Shown: piece by piece, positions 47,605 to 59,900 of the stretch
How the letters are laid out: every line of letters starts with the position of its first letter
How positions within the stretch are numbered: position 1 is the first letter of the stretch
From: Triglochin maritima
Taxonomy: Eukaryota > Streptophyta > Magnoliopsida > Alismatales > Juncaginaceae
Direction of reading: 5' to 3'
Length of the DNA: 64,000 bases
Assembly (NCBI GenBank): GCA_963682175.1
Contig: OY821788.1
Span: 16,262,001-16,326,000 of the forward strand
Notes under the pieces: generated by a model
The model's input: only the letters and a program-made list of their open reading frames with translations
What the model was told of the DNA's origin: nothing
Database searches by the model: none
Translations under genes and position numbers: made by a program

Positions 47605-50600
47605 ATGGAGTTCGACACCTTGAAACTCCTCCAAAAGGACCCAAACACCCCCGTCTTCCACCTCCTCTTCAACCGCCCCTCCACCCGCAACGCCATCTCC
47701 CCTACCCTCTTCTCAGAACTCCCCAAAGCCATCTCACACCTCACCACCTCCCCCTCCGTCTCCGCCATCGTCGTCTCCGCCGCTGGCCCTCACTTCTGCT
47801 CCGGAATAGACCTCTCCTCCTTTACTTCCCTCTCCGCCGCCGACACCGCCCACTCCCGCCGCCACCTCCGCAACCACATTCTCGCCCTCCAGGCCTCTGT
47901 CTCCTCCCTCGAGTCCTGCCCCAAGCCTGTTATCGCCGCGGTGCACGGCGGGTGCGTGGGAGGCGGCGTGGATCTGGTCACGGCGTGTGATATTAGGTAT
48001 TGTACGGAGGACGCGTTTTTCTCGGTGAAGGAGGTGGATCTGGGGATCACCGCGGATTTAGGGACGTTGCAGAGGTTGCCGAGGATTGTCGGGTATGGGA
48101 ACGCCGTCGAGATGGCACTTACTGGAAGAAGGGTTGGGGCCGCGGAGGCGAAGGCGATGGGGCTTGTTACCAGGGTTTTTGGTTATCGAGTTGAGATGGA
48201 TGCTGAGGTCGATGCGATTGCCAAAGGTAATTTATGTTTGGAAACTGCATGTATTTGTTTTTTTTTCAAGTTCGGTTTTGTTTCCTACATAAATTCTGTA
48301 ATTTGAACTGCCTTCCATGTTCTTTTAGATGTTTCTCTGTTTATTTTGAGTTGGTACTTTCACAGGCATGAGTTGTTTTGAGGTGCAGTACCTTTAATTG
48401 GTTCTCAAATGTATGCATTAACAAATCCTTGTGACTCTCTCCATCTACCAATTTCAAAGAAAAAGTGCCAACACCAAACTCTATCAAGGAAGGTGGAATT
48501 TTGAAGGTCATCACAATTTGGGATGGCACGAAGTTCACTTTGGTCATTTTGAATTGTGCGATTTTAAATATAACAGTGTTACTATTGTATCGTTCTCTTT
48601 GTTTCTAAACATTTTATGGATTTCATACCGACTAAAATAGGTAAAAAAAGTAAAACAAGGTGAAAGTTTTTAAATACTAAAAAATGACATGATCCATGGA
48701 TGACTCGAAATCCAAACTTTTTTCTCATAATTTTTGGATTCTATTTCCTATCATTGCATTTTGCGGCTCATGAAACAATAGTAGTGTCTGCTTCTCACCA
48801 AATACTAACGTGTTTAGGCCATGGAAACAAACTCTTTGCCAAAAGGCAAAGGAAAGCGTAATTGTAAATGTAATGGAGGACCAGCCAAGAATTTTGGTTA
48901 GATCAGGTGGGCTGAAATTTGTAAGGACAATCTAGAAAAATAGGTTCACATACTGTTGTGAATAATTTTTTCGATACAGTAATTGAACAAATCTCTTTTA
49001 CCTATCTAGGTATTGGTATTTAGAAAAGCAAAAGAGGGCTAAACAATCCAAAGGTACGTTCAATCAAGGATGGTCAAAATCTAAATATATCAAATATTGA
49101 GGGGGTCAAATCCTAGAGGGTCTCAAGTCCCTTGCACTGCCCATGAATCATGGAGGACCAACTACGAACCTTGTGGGGGTCATGCCCCTCTTTTATGTAT
49201 AAGAAAAGGCTTTCAATTTGAGGGTGTAATACATTTAATATATGCTTGGGTCTCACTTAATGAAAAAATACAGGTAAACAAACATTTTGGCCCTTTAGAA
49301 AATGTATTTGGACTTTGACTACTTAACTTATTGTAACTATGTACAATATATGTGCTCCCAAAGTAGAAATTTTTGAGTTATAATATGTATTGGCCCCCCA
49401 CTATCAAAATTTCCTGCATCCACCCTGAACATATTGTTCTCTAACCATTGGAAAGTGAGGAGCCTCTTGCGCAAGCTTTTCCCTTTTCATATCTTATGCC
49501 GGCAAAGTTTTTAGGTAGTTACAATTGGCCGATCCAACAAACACAATAAGCATTCTGCTCATATTTCTCTTAGGGTGGATCTGGGAATTAATGGCACCAC
49601 AAAAATTAAAAATAACTCTCAAACATTATTCCAATATAATTATAGATACTTAAGTGTGGTAATATTTTTTTCTAACTATTTTTCCAGAAATGATTCTCAA
49701 AACTATAATTTTGATATCATGATTTGTGCAAACCTCATTTTGGTGAATTAGTTTCCACATGCCTGGCATCATAAAGTGTTTACAATCTTGCAAATGTATA
49801 AATAAGTTCTAAAATGTTTATCCGAGACTAACTGATAAAGGAAAATTTGTTACTGCTTATGACATTCACCTTGTCCATTTCCATTGTGTCAAAGATTAAG
49901 TTATTTTTTGACATTTGGAGCATCATGGACTATATCAAGGGTTTATTTAAACGATATGCGTTTCTTTTATTGTGGAATCGCAGATGGTCAATTGCATTTG
50001 CATCATTTGGGTCAATTGGAAACAACCTCACTGTTTTACAGTGGTAGGGTTGCGTACATCCGACCCCCCTTACCTCGCTTAGGCGGGAGTCTCTTCTGAG
50101 GCATTTGGGGTTATGTTGATGTTGATGTTATGACATTCACCATGCATAAAATTTGAAGATATTAATTGTTTTGTATGTTAGTAATGGAGAAGTAATGAAA
50201 CTTTTGTTCTTGTACTACATTTCCCAAGCCTTGTGGTGCTGTTACCCTTGCCTTTTTTTCTAGGATAGAGCACTTGTGCCTTGATTGTTTTTTATAATGT
50301 TTGATTGCATGAGATAAAAGGAGAGGATGCAGAACACAACCTCTCTAAACAATACAACCGTCCAGGACTAAGCTGTATGCTAATTCAGAAAATAAGATAG
50401 AGTTTGTCAACCGCTATGGTTGATTAATATTACAACAACAGAAACCAGCATAACCAACCAACCAGGAATAGCCTCATCAGGTATTCGAGGCAGTGAGCGG
50501 GTTTTTGTTGCCGGGCAATGGACTCGTCTCCACCCTATCCCTGTCTCGGTCCACGTCTGCTCCCACCTCTTGTGCCTTGATTGTTGCCTGGAGTATCTAG

Positions 50601-51333
50601 TTTCTTATATGCTATCAATGAAAGTTGTACTGTCACAGTTCTCGTTGCTTGATCTGTTAGATTCTTTCTTTACTAATTTAATAGTATCTTTTGGTGTTCT
50701 GTATTTATGTTATAATCATAATTAATTTCTTTGTCTAATAAATTTACAATAGAGAGGGTATGGCTCTCTGCTTGTGATTATGTATCCTTCGGTAGTTACA
50801 CTAGTTGCTGTATATGTCCAACTATAAGTACTTACCACTATATAAGCAGTTAAAGTTGGTCAGTCTTGTAAGATTTTGGTATTTTATTCCGAGATGCGTA
50901 TAAATATGTCAATTTCAGGTATTCCAGTTCACAGTTTCATTCTCTCTTGTTGCCTCCCTAGTTTGTTAGAATGCCTCGCTTGTGTCAGATTTCAAATCTT
51001 GTGATTCAAACTATTACTTTTCAACATCTAGTTTGATCAAGGAAACCACTAAAAGTTTGTCCCTGAAGATGCATCCAGATTTATGTTGCTGATCAGAAGT
51101 TCAGGATATGAAACTAATGCTTGTATCTGTACCGTTTCGCAGCAATTGCTGAGAAATCACCTCTAGCAGTGATGGGCACAAAAGCCGTCCTTCAAAAAAG
51201 CAGGGCAATGACTGTGGAGCAAGGTCTGGATTATGTTGCTACTTGGAATTCTGCTGTGTTAATGTCAGATGATCTTAAAGAAGCTGTTTCAGCCAGTTTC
51301 GAGAAGAGAAAGGCCAAATTTTCTAAACTCTAA
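47605..51333 (+). CDS. DCI1: Delta(3,5)-delta(2,4)-dienoyl-CoA isomerase, peroxisomal (two exons)
   Basis: Exons 47605-48226 and 51143-51333 join in phase 1 (donor AAAG|GTAATT, acceptor TTTCGCAG|CAATTG) to give 270 residues, near the length of plant DCI1 proteins. The protein belongs to the crotonase (enoyl-CoA hydratase/isomerase) family and moves double bonds of 3,5-dienoyl-CoA to 2,4-dienoyl-CoA during peroxisomal beta-oxidation of unsaturated fatty acids. Oxyanion-hole loops are at AGPHFCSGIDL (60-70) and HGGCVGGGVDL (114-124). The residues equivalent to rat DCI Asp176, Glu196 and Asp204 are present as Asp123, Glu143 and Asp151 in GVDL, VKEVDLG and TADLGTLQRLP. The C-terminus is FSKL, with SKL a canonical PTS1 signal. 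The C-terminal exon reads KSPLAVMGTKAVL...GLDYVATWNSAVL. Start chosen at ATG 47605 because upstream codons lie in a MITE. Exon 1 is strikingly GC-rich at third positions. It looks intact and functional. Confidence 0.93.
49871..50127 (+). mobile_element. SINE (Au-like) with 14-bp TSD
   Basis: 257 bp flanked by TTATGACATTCACC at 49857-49870 and 50128-50141. The 3' half carries the core seen in Au-type plant SINEs (tcaattggaaacaacctc, then ggttgcgtacatccgaccc) and ends in an ATGTTG-type tail. Box A and B are not sharply recognisable. Confidence 0.8.
50290..50568 (-). mobile_element. SINE-like retroposon with 17-bp TSD
   Basis: 279 bp flanked by an exact 17 bp direct repeat, CTTGTGCCTTGATTGTT, at 50273-50289 and 50569-50585. 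The left end begins with a T run (a short A tail on the complement). Family not recognised; the long exact duplication and A tail argue for L1-type retroposition. Confidence 0.6.
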
Positions 51334-52804
51334 CATTAATATAATTTATGAAGTTCAACAGCGCAATCTTACATTTCTGTTGATGTACTTAAATTGTGCA
51401 ATCAAAATTGTTACATGCAGTAGTTGTGGCTTCAGTAGTGTAAAGCCCCTGACCTGGCAAGTGCTTACCGGTGTAACATCCGGATCGGGTGCATAGTGTT
51501 GCACCTCTTTGATAATTAACACATCAAGTACTCCTAATAGTAGGATGCAAACGGCACGGATATAAGTGTATTCATATTTAAATTTTGGTTATTTGATCAT
51601 TATTAATACAGAAAAAACGATATCTATATCCTCAAAAAATGGATAGGGATGCGGTCTAGATACAGAGTATTTTGAAACAGACAAACATGGATAAAAATTC
51701 ATATCATATATTAAAATAGATTACCATATCTACATAATTTCATAGAATAAAAAATATTGTTTCATTCGAGAAATTATAACATATTAAAAATTGAATAAAT
51801 GTCATATGATTTAAAAATAACTTAAGTTTATCAATAATGGAACACCAAGAAATTTTGTTTGAAGTACTTTTAGGTTGGAGTTATGCGCACTAGAAAACAA
51901 AAGGAATGTTAGATTTTGTGCTTAAAATTAACTTCTGAAATATTTTAGCTTTTAATGTATATATGATTTTCATGGCAGGAGAAAAACATATAAGGTTTGA
52001 TGAAATGAAAGACTATATTGTAATTTATTAATTTTAGATCTATGATCTTATAAATTTAATTAAAACATACTAATATAATACATTTTGACTAATTATTAAC
52101 TATAGGAAATCAGAACATATACCGGGAATATATTATAAGGCCAAGGAATAAGGGTCAATTTAATTGAGGGCCATTAGCTTTTTCTGTCCTTAAAAAATAC
52201 CAAACGTCACATTTGCTCTTGTTATTTTTGTCCTAATAACAAATCATATTATTCTTATTCCCATCATCCATAATTCTCCCAACAAATTTCTCTCATAAAT
52301 CCTACAACCTCACTCCAACCATCCTACGTAATACACCGGAGTATTAAGATCATTTCCATCTTGTAAGCTTTATTTTGGTCACTTTTTCGGTTTTATCTAT
52401 TCATTTTTGGACTATTTTGTGATTTATTTTGGGTTATCTTCTATTAGGTTTGGGTCATCACCTTTTTGGTCCAAACAAGCTATCTGGTTGCTTCAATAAG
52501 CTGATTCATTGTTCCAAACAAGTTGACTCATTTTGTCCCAACATATTGGCTCGGTCGAGTAGTTGGCTCAAGATGACTCGTTTGGTCCAAACAAGCTGAC
52601 TCGTTTCGTCGAAACAAGATTTCTCGCTGTTCCAAATAGTTGGTTTAGGACGCAAGTATCCCACTCAGGACACAAATGTCTCCAGCTAGGTACACAAGTG
52701 TCCCGCTCAAGATGAGTCTGTACCGCTCGGGATGTAAGTCTCTCGTTCGGGACTAGTCTTACTCACTCGGGACGCAAATCTGTCTCGTTGTTTAGATTAA
52801 AGTG
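51334..52804. other. Downstream intergenic region
   Basis: Includes the isomerase 3' UTR (poly(A) site not located). 51500-52350 is AT-rich without ORFs. The final part holds a degenerate tandem repeat (52440-52795). Confidence 0.5.
52440..52795. repeat. Degenerate tandem repeat, units about 20-24 bp
   Basis: Two related unit types: gactcgtttggtccaaacaa-like units (about 52460-52640) containing the palindrome TTTGGTCCAAA, and ctcgggacgcaagtctc-like units (about 52650-52790). Units are strongly diverged. No coding potential. Confidence 0.55.
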
Positions 52805-52872
52805 TAAACCGTAAGTGCACGGCCGCGATGAGGCGGTGGTAAGTACAGGTTGAATCCACAAGAAGGTGTGTC
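52805..52872 (-). repeat. Gypsy LTR fragment interrupted by a Copia solo LTR
   Basis: The complement of the R/U5 end (accgtaagtgcacggccgcgatgaggcggtgg...ggtgtgtc). The same LTR appears to resume at 63290 after the nested insertion. Confidence 0.65.
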
Positions 52873-53794
52873 GGTTAGGATCGATGACCCCTAATTAATC
52901 TAATCAAATTAGTCTAATCTCTATTGGATTAAGCAATAGATGCAGCAGAAACTAAACAACAAAACAAGTAAAGAAGAATACTAAACCACAAAGGACACGG
53001 GGGATTTTATAGTGGTTCGGCCTCCCGCCTACTTACTCTCTTGCAAGCTCCGCTCGACTCCGCGAGCTCCACCCACGTTTTCACTATCCACTCCCCGTTC
53101 CAGGCCGGGAGAGAACATCTTTACACAACAAACCTCACGAACAACCCTCGCTAGCTTGGATTCCTCTTCTCACAATCCGATAAGGAACACTTCAGGCTTT
53201 CACCAAAATCTTTGCTTCTTGACAACAATTTGTTGAGTGGATCAACACTCTCTAACTTGAGCACACTTTGAGGAAGATGTGGAATTGATCAAAGTGGTGG
53301 ATGTTTAAGCTTGAGTGTAGGATTTGAGGCTTTGAGGATTGGGAAATGTCTCTCTAGTATATAGAGCAAATGGAAGTGTGAGAGATGTGTAAATAAGGTG
53401 TATGAATATCTATTTTTAAGCTCGTAGAGAGATATAGCCGTTGAGGATGAAATGGTTAAGTTGTGTGAAGAACACACAAAACAGAAACTCACGATCCACA
53501 ATTTTGTCCCTCAACGGTTGACTGAATTGGGTTACACGGTCGACCGTTTCCTTCACAGTAAGGAAACATTCAAACCAACATAGAGCTTCGGTCGAACCAA
53601 TTTGGTATATGACTTAAGTGAACGGTCGACCACAAGAGGAACGGTTGACCGAAACCAGGGTTTTGGTATGGTTAAAGGATATATCGGTCGACCACAAAAG
53701 GAAGGTCTGGTCGTCCGAAAATAACATGCACTTTTGGTGTCTTGAAAAGTTTATATCCGGTCGACCGTTTCTTTGTCCATGGTCGATCAGTGGC
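52873..53794 (-). repeat. Solo Copia LTR, first part
   Basis: LTR end (complement ...GATCCTAACC, the expected TACA mutated) through U3, cut at 53794 by the Athila-like element and resuming at 62738-63289. Together 1474 bp, close to the sister LTRs. GTGTC (52868-52872) and ATGTC (63290-63294) look like a decayed target duplication. Palindrome pair with cores 53518 and 53540 (22 bp). Confidence 0.75.
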
Positions 53795-55360
53795 TGATTG
53801 ATCTCGTTTTATATTTAACCGCAAGTGCACGATCGCGTTGAAGCGGTGGCAAATACGGGTCGTCCACTGGGAGGTGTGTCGACAATTGGTTTGTTCGAAG
53901 GCGAGAGGTAAAAGAAGGAGAGAAAGGTTGGTTACACTAAACTACACTAAGATGCAAATGGAAATGGAAAAGAAGCAAGAAAAACTAAACCCCAAAGGGG
54001 GTAGAGAAATAATGTGAACATAAAGAAGTGTATGTGTGTGTGTTCATTAAGCTCTTCACAACATGTAGTGCATGAAATCATAAAACTACATCCAACTTAG
54101 CCTCCACATGAATTAAGATAAGACTACATCATTAAAACATACAACACAATAGTTGGAATGAAGCTACATGAACTCAAGTATAAAGACTAGACCCTACTAT
54201 GCCTCCACATGAATTAAGATAAGACTACATCATTAAAACATACAAGACATTAGCTAAGGTAAAGGCAACAAGAGCTCATACACTACAACTTGTGTTTCCA
54301 ATATTAACTTTATCCATATCCTAACCTTATCATTCCCCATAAAATAGGTCCACTAATCAAAGCATAAGCTAAGCTTCATTCAAGAGCATTAGCATATAAA
54401 AGATAAGAGTGGAGACCCATTAGATGGTTATGGAAATCATATAAAGCTCAAGGGATAAAAATAACACACACTTAATACACTACATAATTATATCACATAT
54501 TTCTCCACCCCCCAAATGGGGATGGAACTACTCACTACTCATTACACTAACTATATTAGCAAAGGAAAGCATAATACTGAAATGAAACTATACTAATCAA
54601 GCAAGAAATATTAAAGAAGCATAAAACTAAACAAACAAACAAGCATGCATATGAAAGGAAATTAAACTAAGAGAGAAACAACACAATTAAAGGAAAACTT
54701 CTATTATTAACTCACTCAATTACAAGTAGCTCTTCCTCCACTAGAGTTTTGCTTCAAGACTTCACTCTTAGTAGGGAAGGTGGCCACCAAAGAGAGAGAT
54801 GTATACAATGGGAGGTGAAGAGTTCTATTTATAAGCATGGAAAAAACTAATCCGGGACAATCCCCCGATGTGGGACTAAACCAATACCAAAAATAGCCTA
54901 AACACATGATAATACAAGTCCAGGAGAAAGCGTGGCGGATCTGGGGCCATATGGACCGCCAATTAGCGGTCCAAGACCGCCAATTGGCGGTCTATAAACT
55001 TCAGATCTGCTTGGTTTTTGTTTTGGGCTTTGCTTGGAGTGTTTCTTGGTCTTGGATGCATCTAACTTGTTTAGTGGAGCTCCGACCCGAATCGAATTGA
55101 CAAAATACTCCCCATGATGGTGTGGAGTTTCCTGTTTTGCTCTTAGGTCCTTCTGTCTTACGATCAGGTCCTTCTGTCTTGCATCTTGGTCCCCAGGTCT
55201 CACAATTAAGTCCTTTTTCCTGCTTTTGGGTCCTTTCATGGCTCTTCTCTTCAAACCTCTTTATTCCTGAAAACTAAACATAAAACTCGTCACGTAGCAT
55301 TGCTTAGGTGTAAGATAATGGATATAAGGTACAAATATAAGCATGAAATGATGTCAATCA
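53795..55360 (-). repeat. 3' LTR of the complete Athila-like element
   Basis: TGATTGA/TCAATCA termini. U3 palindrome pair at 54954-54971 and 54975-54992; TATA box on the complement near 54826-54834, about 120 bp downstream of the pair. Confidence 0.92.
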
Positions 55361-56919
55361 AATACCCCCACACCTAAGTTTTTGCTAGTCCCGAGCAAAA
55401 TAAAGAAAGAGAAAAGCAAACGAAAAAACAAGAAATCCTAACTCACTTTCGTAGGATCAAGGTTGCACTTAGCACGTGCAACAAGCCGTTAAACCTCCTT
55501 GTTGCCAAGGAGGAGGAGTGTTGTCTCCTGAGGGTTTTCAGCGGATATACCCACAAAATCCGAACAAGATGCATTATTCAATCTAGACACTCGACTCGTT
55601 GAAAATATTTTGTCGATCATTGGACGTGGTAATCCTACAGGCCGACTCTATAAAGGTAATCAGTCCACACCTAGCCTAATAAACCATTCGTGCAAGTTAA
55701 ATAAGGAATTAAGTGAAAGACATGGACAACCTCAAGATCCTCAAGTGATACAAAGTGTAAGGTCCATTAAGGTTCTTATTTGCATTACCATTTTTTTTTC
55801 TTTTTGTTTCTTTTCACACATTTTTTTTTCTTTTTTTTTCTTTTTATTAGTTGGAGATTCGTTCTCCCAGGGTCAGGTTTCGTGCATCATTGCCCATGAG
55901 GACTTACACTATCACGTACACCTTTCCCCAAATCTCCACATAGGGCAATCCCTACCACCCGTGTAACGGGAGTTCGGTCGGCGCATCCCAAGTCAGATGA
56001 CTCGAAAGCACCAGGCACAAAGTCCCTTCAGACCTACTTTCCCGAGTGATAGGAGCCGTGCGAGAAGAGAGAACACCTACTCACTTATTTTTTATCTACA
56101 CATGAACCAAAACCCCTACACTTATGTCTCACAACAAGATTTAGAGGGTCCTTGAGTACAACAAACTTCCTTAAGTTAACAGACACGAATTATTGACTCA
56201 CTAGGTTCAGGGTGGACTTCTTTAAATGTTTGAGCAGTGAAACCCTATGATTACTCACCCCCAAAGGAAAACTGGGGTGCATCCTAACGACTCGATAAAT
56301 CCTAAAGCCACTGTACTGGATATCCTAATGCATCAAGTTCAAGACAATTTTGGGAGCTTTCTTTTTACTTTGCCTCTCAACGGTTTTGCACATGCTAAAC
56401 ACACGCGAAACCCACAAAATATTTTCTTTCGCAAACACATGAAGATTTTGAAAGAAATGTGGAAATTTTAAAGCACTGGGCAAGCAAAAGAAGACAAGTC
56501 ACCCAAGGATCATGGCAAGCAGATATATCGATATTAAATGCAGCACACTAACATGACCCTAAAAATGCAAACACAAGAAAACAAAATCAAAAGAAAAGAC
56601 TCGACTATGTACACACGTAAAACACCCCCGCACACCTACTTCATGCATTGTCCTCAATGAATGTGAGCAAGATACTACATGGATTTATGCATGAATAAAA
56701 GGAGAGATCTCACCAACATGAAGTACAAAGGGGAGTTCATGGCTATGTTGATAGACACAACCCAAATTCCCTCAAAACCTGTGAGATACTAAGGAAGGGA
56801 TACAAATACGTGAAAGAAATGGGGCCCAAATACTCAAGGGTTGGGGCCCACAACAATCGATGTTCACTGAAGGAGTCTTTTTTTTTCTATGTACAACAAT
56901 AGGCTTCCATCTTCATATG
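55361..56919 (-). other. Polypurine tract and 3' untranslated region
   Basis: 55361-55376 is the complement of TAGGTGTGGGGGTATT, adjoining the LTR. The remaining 1.5 kb is non-coding, shared with the 3' regions of the other Gypsy elements, and contains T-rich runs near 55793-55848. Confidence 0.7.
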
Positions 56920-59900
56920 TCAAGGGACATCAAATGGGAACCCACCATCTCTCGAGCCAGAAATGCGCATGCATGGGCTCGCAACATACAAAACAGAATT
57001 GCTCGACCACCTGACACCCTTATAAGCATTGTAGTCGGTTGATGCCTCTTTAGAGTTAGCAAAAGAGGAGGCATGAACGAGAGGTGAACCTCTATCAGGT
57101 ATAAGGGTATCAGGTGGTTGAATCTTAACCCACATGGGGTCCTCAACAGATACAGAATGAAGAGCATGTGGCCGAGAGGCCATAAAATTAGTATCTTGTG
57201 GCTCAAAAGCCACGTGCTCAAAAGGATGTGGCTCAAGGGTCACGTGGTCAAAAAGAAGTGGCTCAAGGACCACATGATCAGAAGAATGTGGCTCAAGGGC
57301 CACAAGATCAGAAGAATGTGGCTCAAGGGCCACGTGATCAAAACATAAGGCACCTTCTTGTGCCAACCCAGGTGAAACATCTTCACCACCTTCAGAATCT
57401 TCATCGAACAATTCTCCGAAGTACTTGAAGGTGCCCTCAACTTCAATCTCATCCAAGCCCTGGATAAGGTTGACCTCAACAGGGTCATTGAAGGCACCTG
57501 GCGTTTTGCCAATGGTGAAGATGTTGAAATCAGCGCATTGACTACCATAAGTCAAGCGCATCAGACCATTGCGACAATTGATCAAGGCATTGGAAGTCGC
57601 AAGAAATGGTCGTCCCAAATTGACAGGAATTTGTCCAAGTGGATTTGGCACAGGTTCAGTATCCAGGAAAAAGAAGTCGACTGGATAAATGAACTCCCCC
57701 ACTTTGATCGGCACATCTTCCACCACACCCCTCGGTTTCTTCATGGACCTATCAGCCAATTGAAGAGTGGTCTTTGTTTGTTTGAGGTCTCCAAGACCGA
57801 GGTGGATGTAGACAGAATATGGCAGAAGATTAACAGATGCACCAAGGTCCAATAAGGCTCGATGTATGGACACATCCCCAATCACACAAGAGATAGTAGG
57901 ACAACCAGGGTCCTTGTACTTGACTTGCATGGGTTGTGCCAACAAAGAACTCACGTTAGCCGCAAGAAAAGCTTTCTTTGGAACATGAGTTTTTCTCTTC
58001 TTAGTGCATAAGTCCTTGAGAACCTTGGCATAAGGTGGCATTTGCTGAATCACCTCCAAAAGAGGGATATTCACCTTAACCTGCCGAAACATCTCAAGCA
58101 TCTTGTCATGCTGATCAGAGGTTTTCTTTTTAAGGCGCTCAGGGAATGGCGCCTTCGGGGCATAATGGTGTGAAGGAACCTCAGAATTCTGGTCCAAAGA
58201 AACATGAGTGGGGACATCAGAATCTGGTTCCTTCGACACAAGAGGAGACAAGGGGACCTCAGGGTTCAGCCCCTTTGTCGAAGGAAATGTAGAAAGAACC
58301 TCAGGATCTGGCTCCTTCCTGGAAGTATTTGTGTAGGGAGCCTCAGGATCCGGCTCCCTCAGAGATGGTGATGACAAGGAAGGCACCCCAATGTGGTTGT
58401 CCACCTCCTTACCAGACCTCAAAGTATGAATCACATTAATATGATGGGTTGGTTCAGAGCTAGCATGAGGTAAAGGTGTCCTTCCTTGCGAATGGGTACC
58501 CCGAGGATTCACCTCGGGTTGACTCGGTAATTGGCCCTTCTCGCGTTCATGGAGCTGATTAGCCAACTGGCTAACTTGCATTTCCAATGCTTTGACCGAA
58601 TTGTTGTTGGCCGAAAGCATGGATTGTGTACTCTGAATGAACGCGTGAAGGGTTTGTTCAAGAGTGGAGTCCTTAAGGTCAACCCGTTGGGGTTGTGGAG
58701 TTTGGTTAGAATAACCCGACGAAGAGGTCTAAGGAGGTTGGTAATTGTGGTGCTGAGACCTTTGATGTGGGGGTTGGTAGGTCGCCGATGGGCGTGGAGG
58801 TTGATAAGGCGGAGGTTGAGGTTGAGTGTGCGAGCTCTGACCGTTACCCCCACTAGGCCCCCAAGAGAAGTTAGGATGGTTACGCCATCCCGGGTTGTAG
58901 GAGTGACTGTACGGGTCGTTTCGGGGCCTTTGTTGATACATCGCATTTGCATGCTCAGTATCCCTTGGAGCGTAAGCGCATTCCAAGTCATCATGTCCCG
59001 ATAATCCACACCTACTACACTCGGGAGTAGCGACCTGAGCTACAGGAGCTCAGTCCATCTCCAAACTCTCAATCCTACGCATGAGAGCAGCCATTTTCGC
59101 CTCAGACGCGATCGATGACTCAACTTGATAAGATCCAGCTCGACCAGAAGACCTGGCGGCTGGTGGCTCTCTCATGGTATCCCACTCGAAGGTGCGTTCA
59201 GCCATGGATGCAAAAGTGTCCCAAGCCTCCTCGATGGGTTTCATTTGGAAGTCACCCTGACACATTGACTCCAACAATGTGCGGGTGTTGTAGTTGATGC
59301 CCTCATAAACAATTTGGCACAACTGCCAAAGCTCAATCCCATGACGAGGGCACTGCTGGAGAAGGTCCTTGAACCTCTCAAAGAAACCATGAAACGATTC
59401 GGTCTCGGTCTGATACATTTGATGTATCTGGTACCGTATCTGTTGAGTTTTCCTTTGAGGGAAAAATCTCTTCAGAAAGACGGTTACAAAGTCATCCCAT
59501 GACGGAATCGAGCTCGCCGTGAGGCTATACATCCATTTCTTCGCATTATCCTTCAATGGGAAAGAAATCATCCTCAACCGGACCGAATCCTCGTCAAGCT
59601 GTTGAAGCTTGAACATGGAGCATACTTCCTCGAATTCGCGTATAAAAATATACGGATCCTCCTTATTGGCAGTAAAGGTTGGAAACATGCTCACATACTG
59701 AGGTTTCAGCTCATAGTTGTTCCCGCGAGCAGGGGGAACAACTATGCAGGAAGGCTGCGCGGCCCGAACAGGATGGGTCTGCTCCCACAACGTCATCGGC
59801 CTATCCTGTCGAGCTAAAGGTGGTGGTGCACCTAGAACTCGATCCTGACCGAATCTCCCTTCCTCTCGAGTCAGAGGAGGAGGAGAAGGAGGTCTACGTG

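Larger units (their letters stand above)
48227..51142 (+). other. Intron of the isomerase gene (2916 bp)
   Basis: GT...AG intron. AT-rich, without coding signal apart from short spurious ORFs. It contains a SINE (49871-50127) and a second SINE-like insertion (50290-50568). A pyrimidine-rich acceptor context is weak; the acceptor is fixed by the reading frame and protein homology. Confidence 0.85.

Noticed and set aside
47541..47990. Overlapping ORFs in other frames of exon 1 (149, 86 and 70 codons)
   Set aside because: Shadows of the GC-rich coding exon; composition is Pro/Arg/Gly-rich and no motifs are present.
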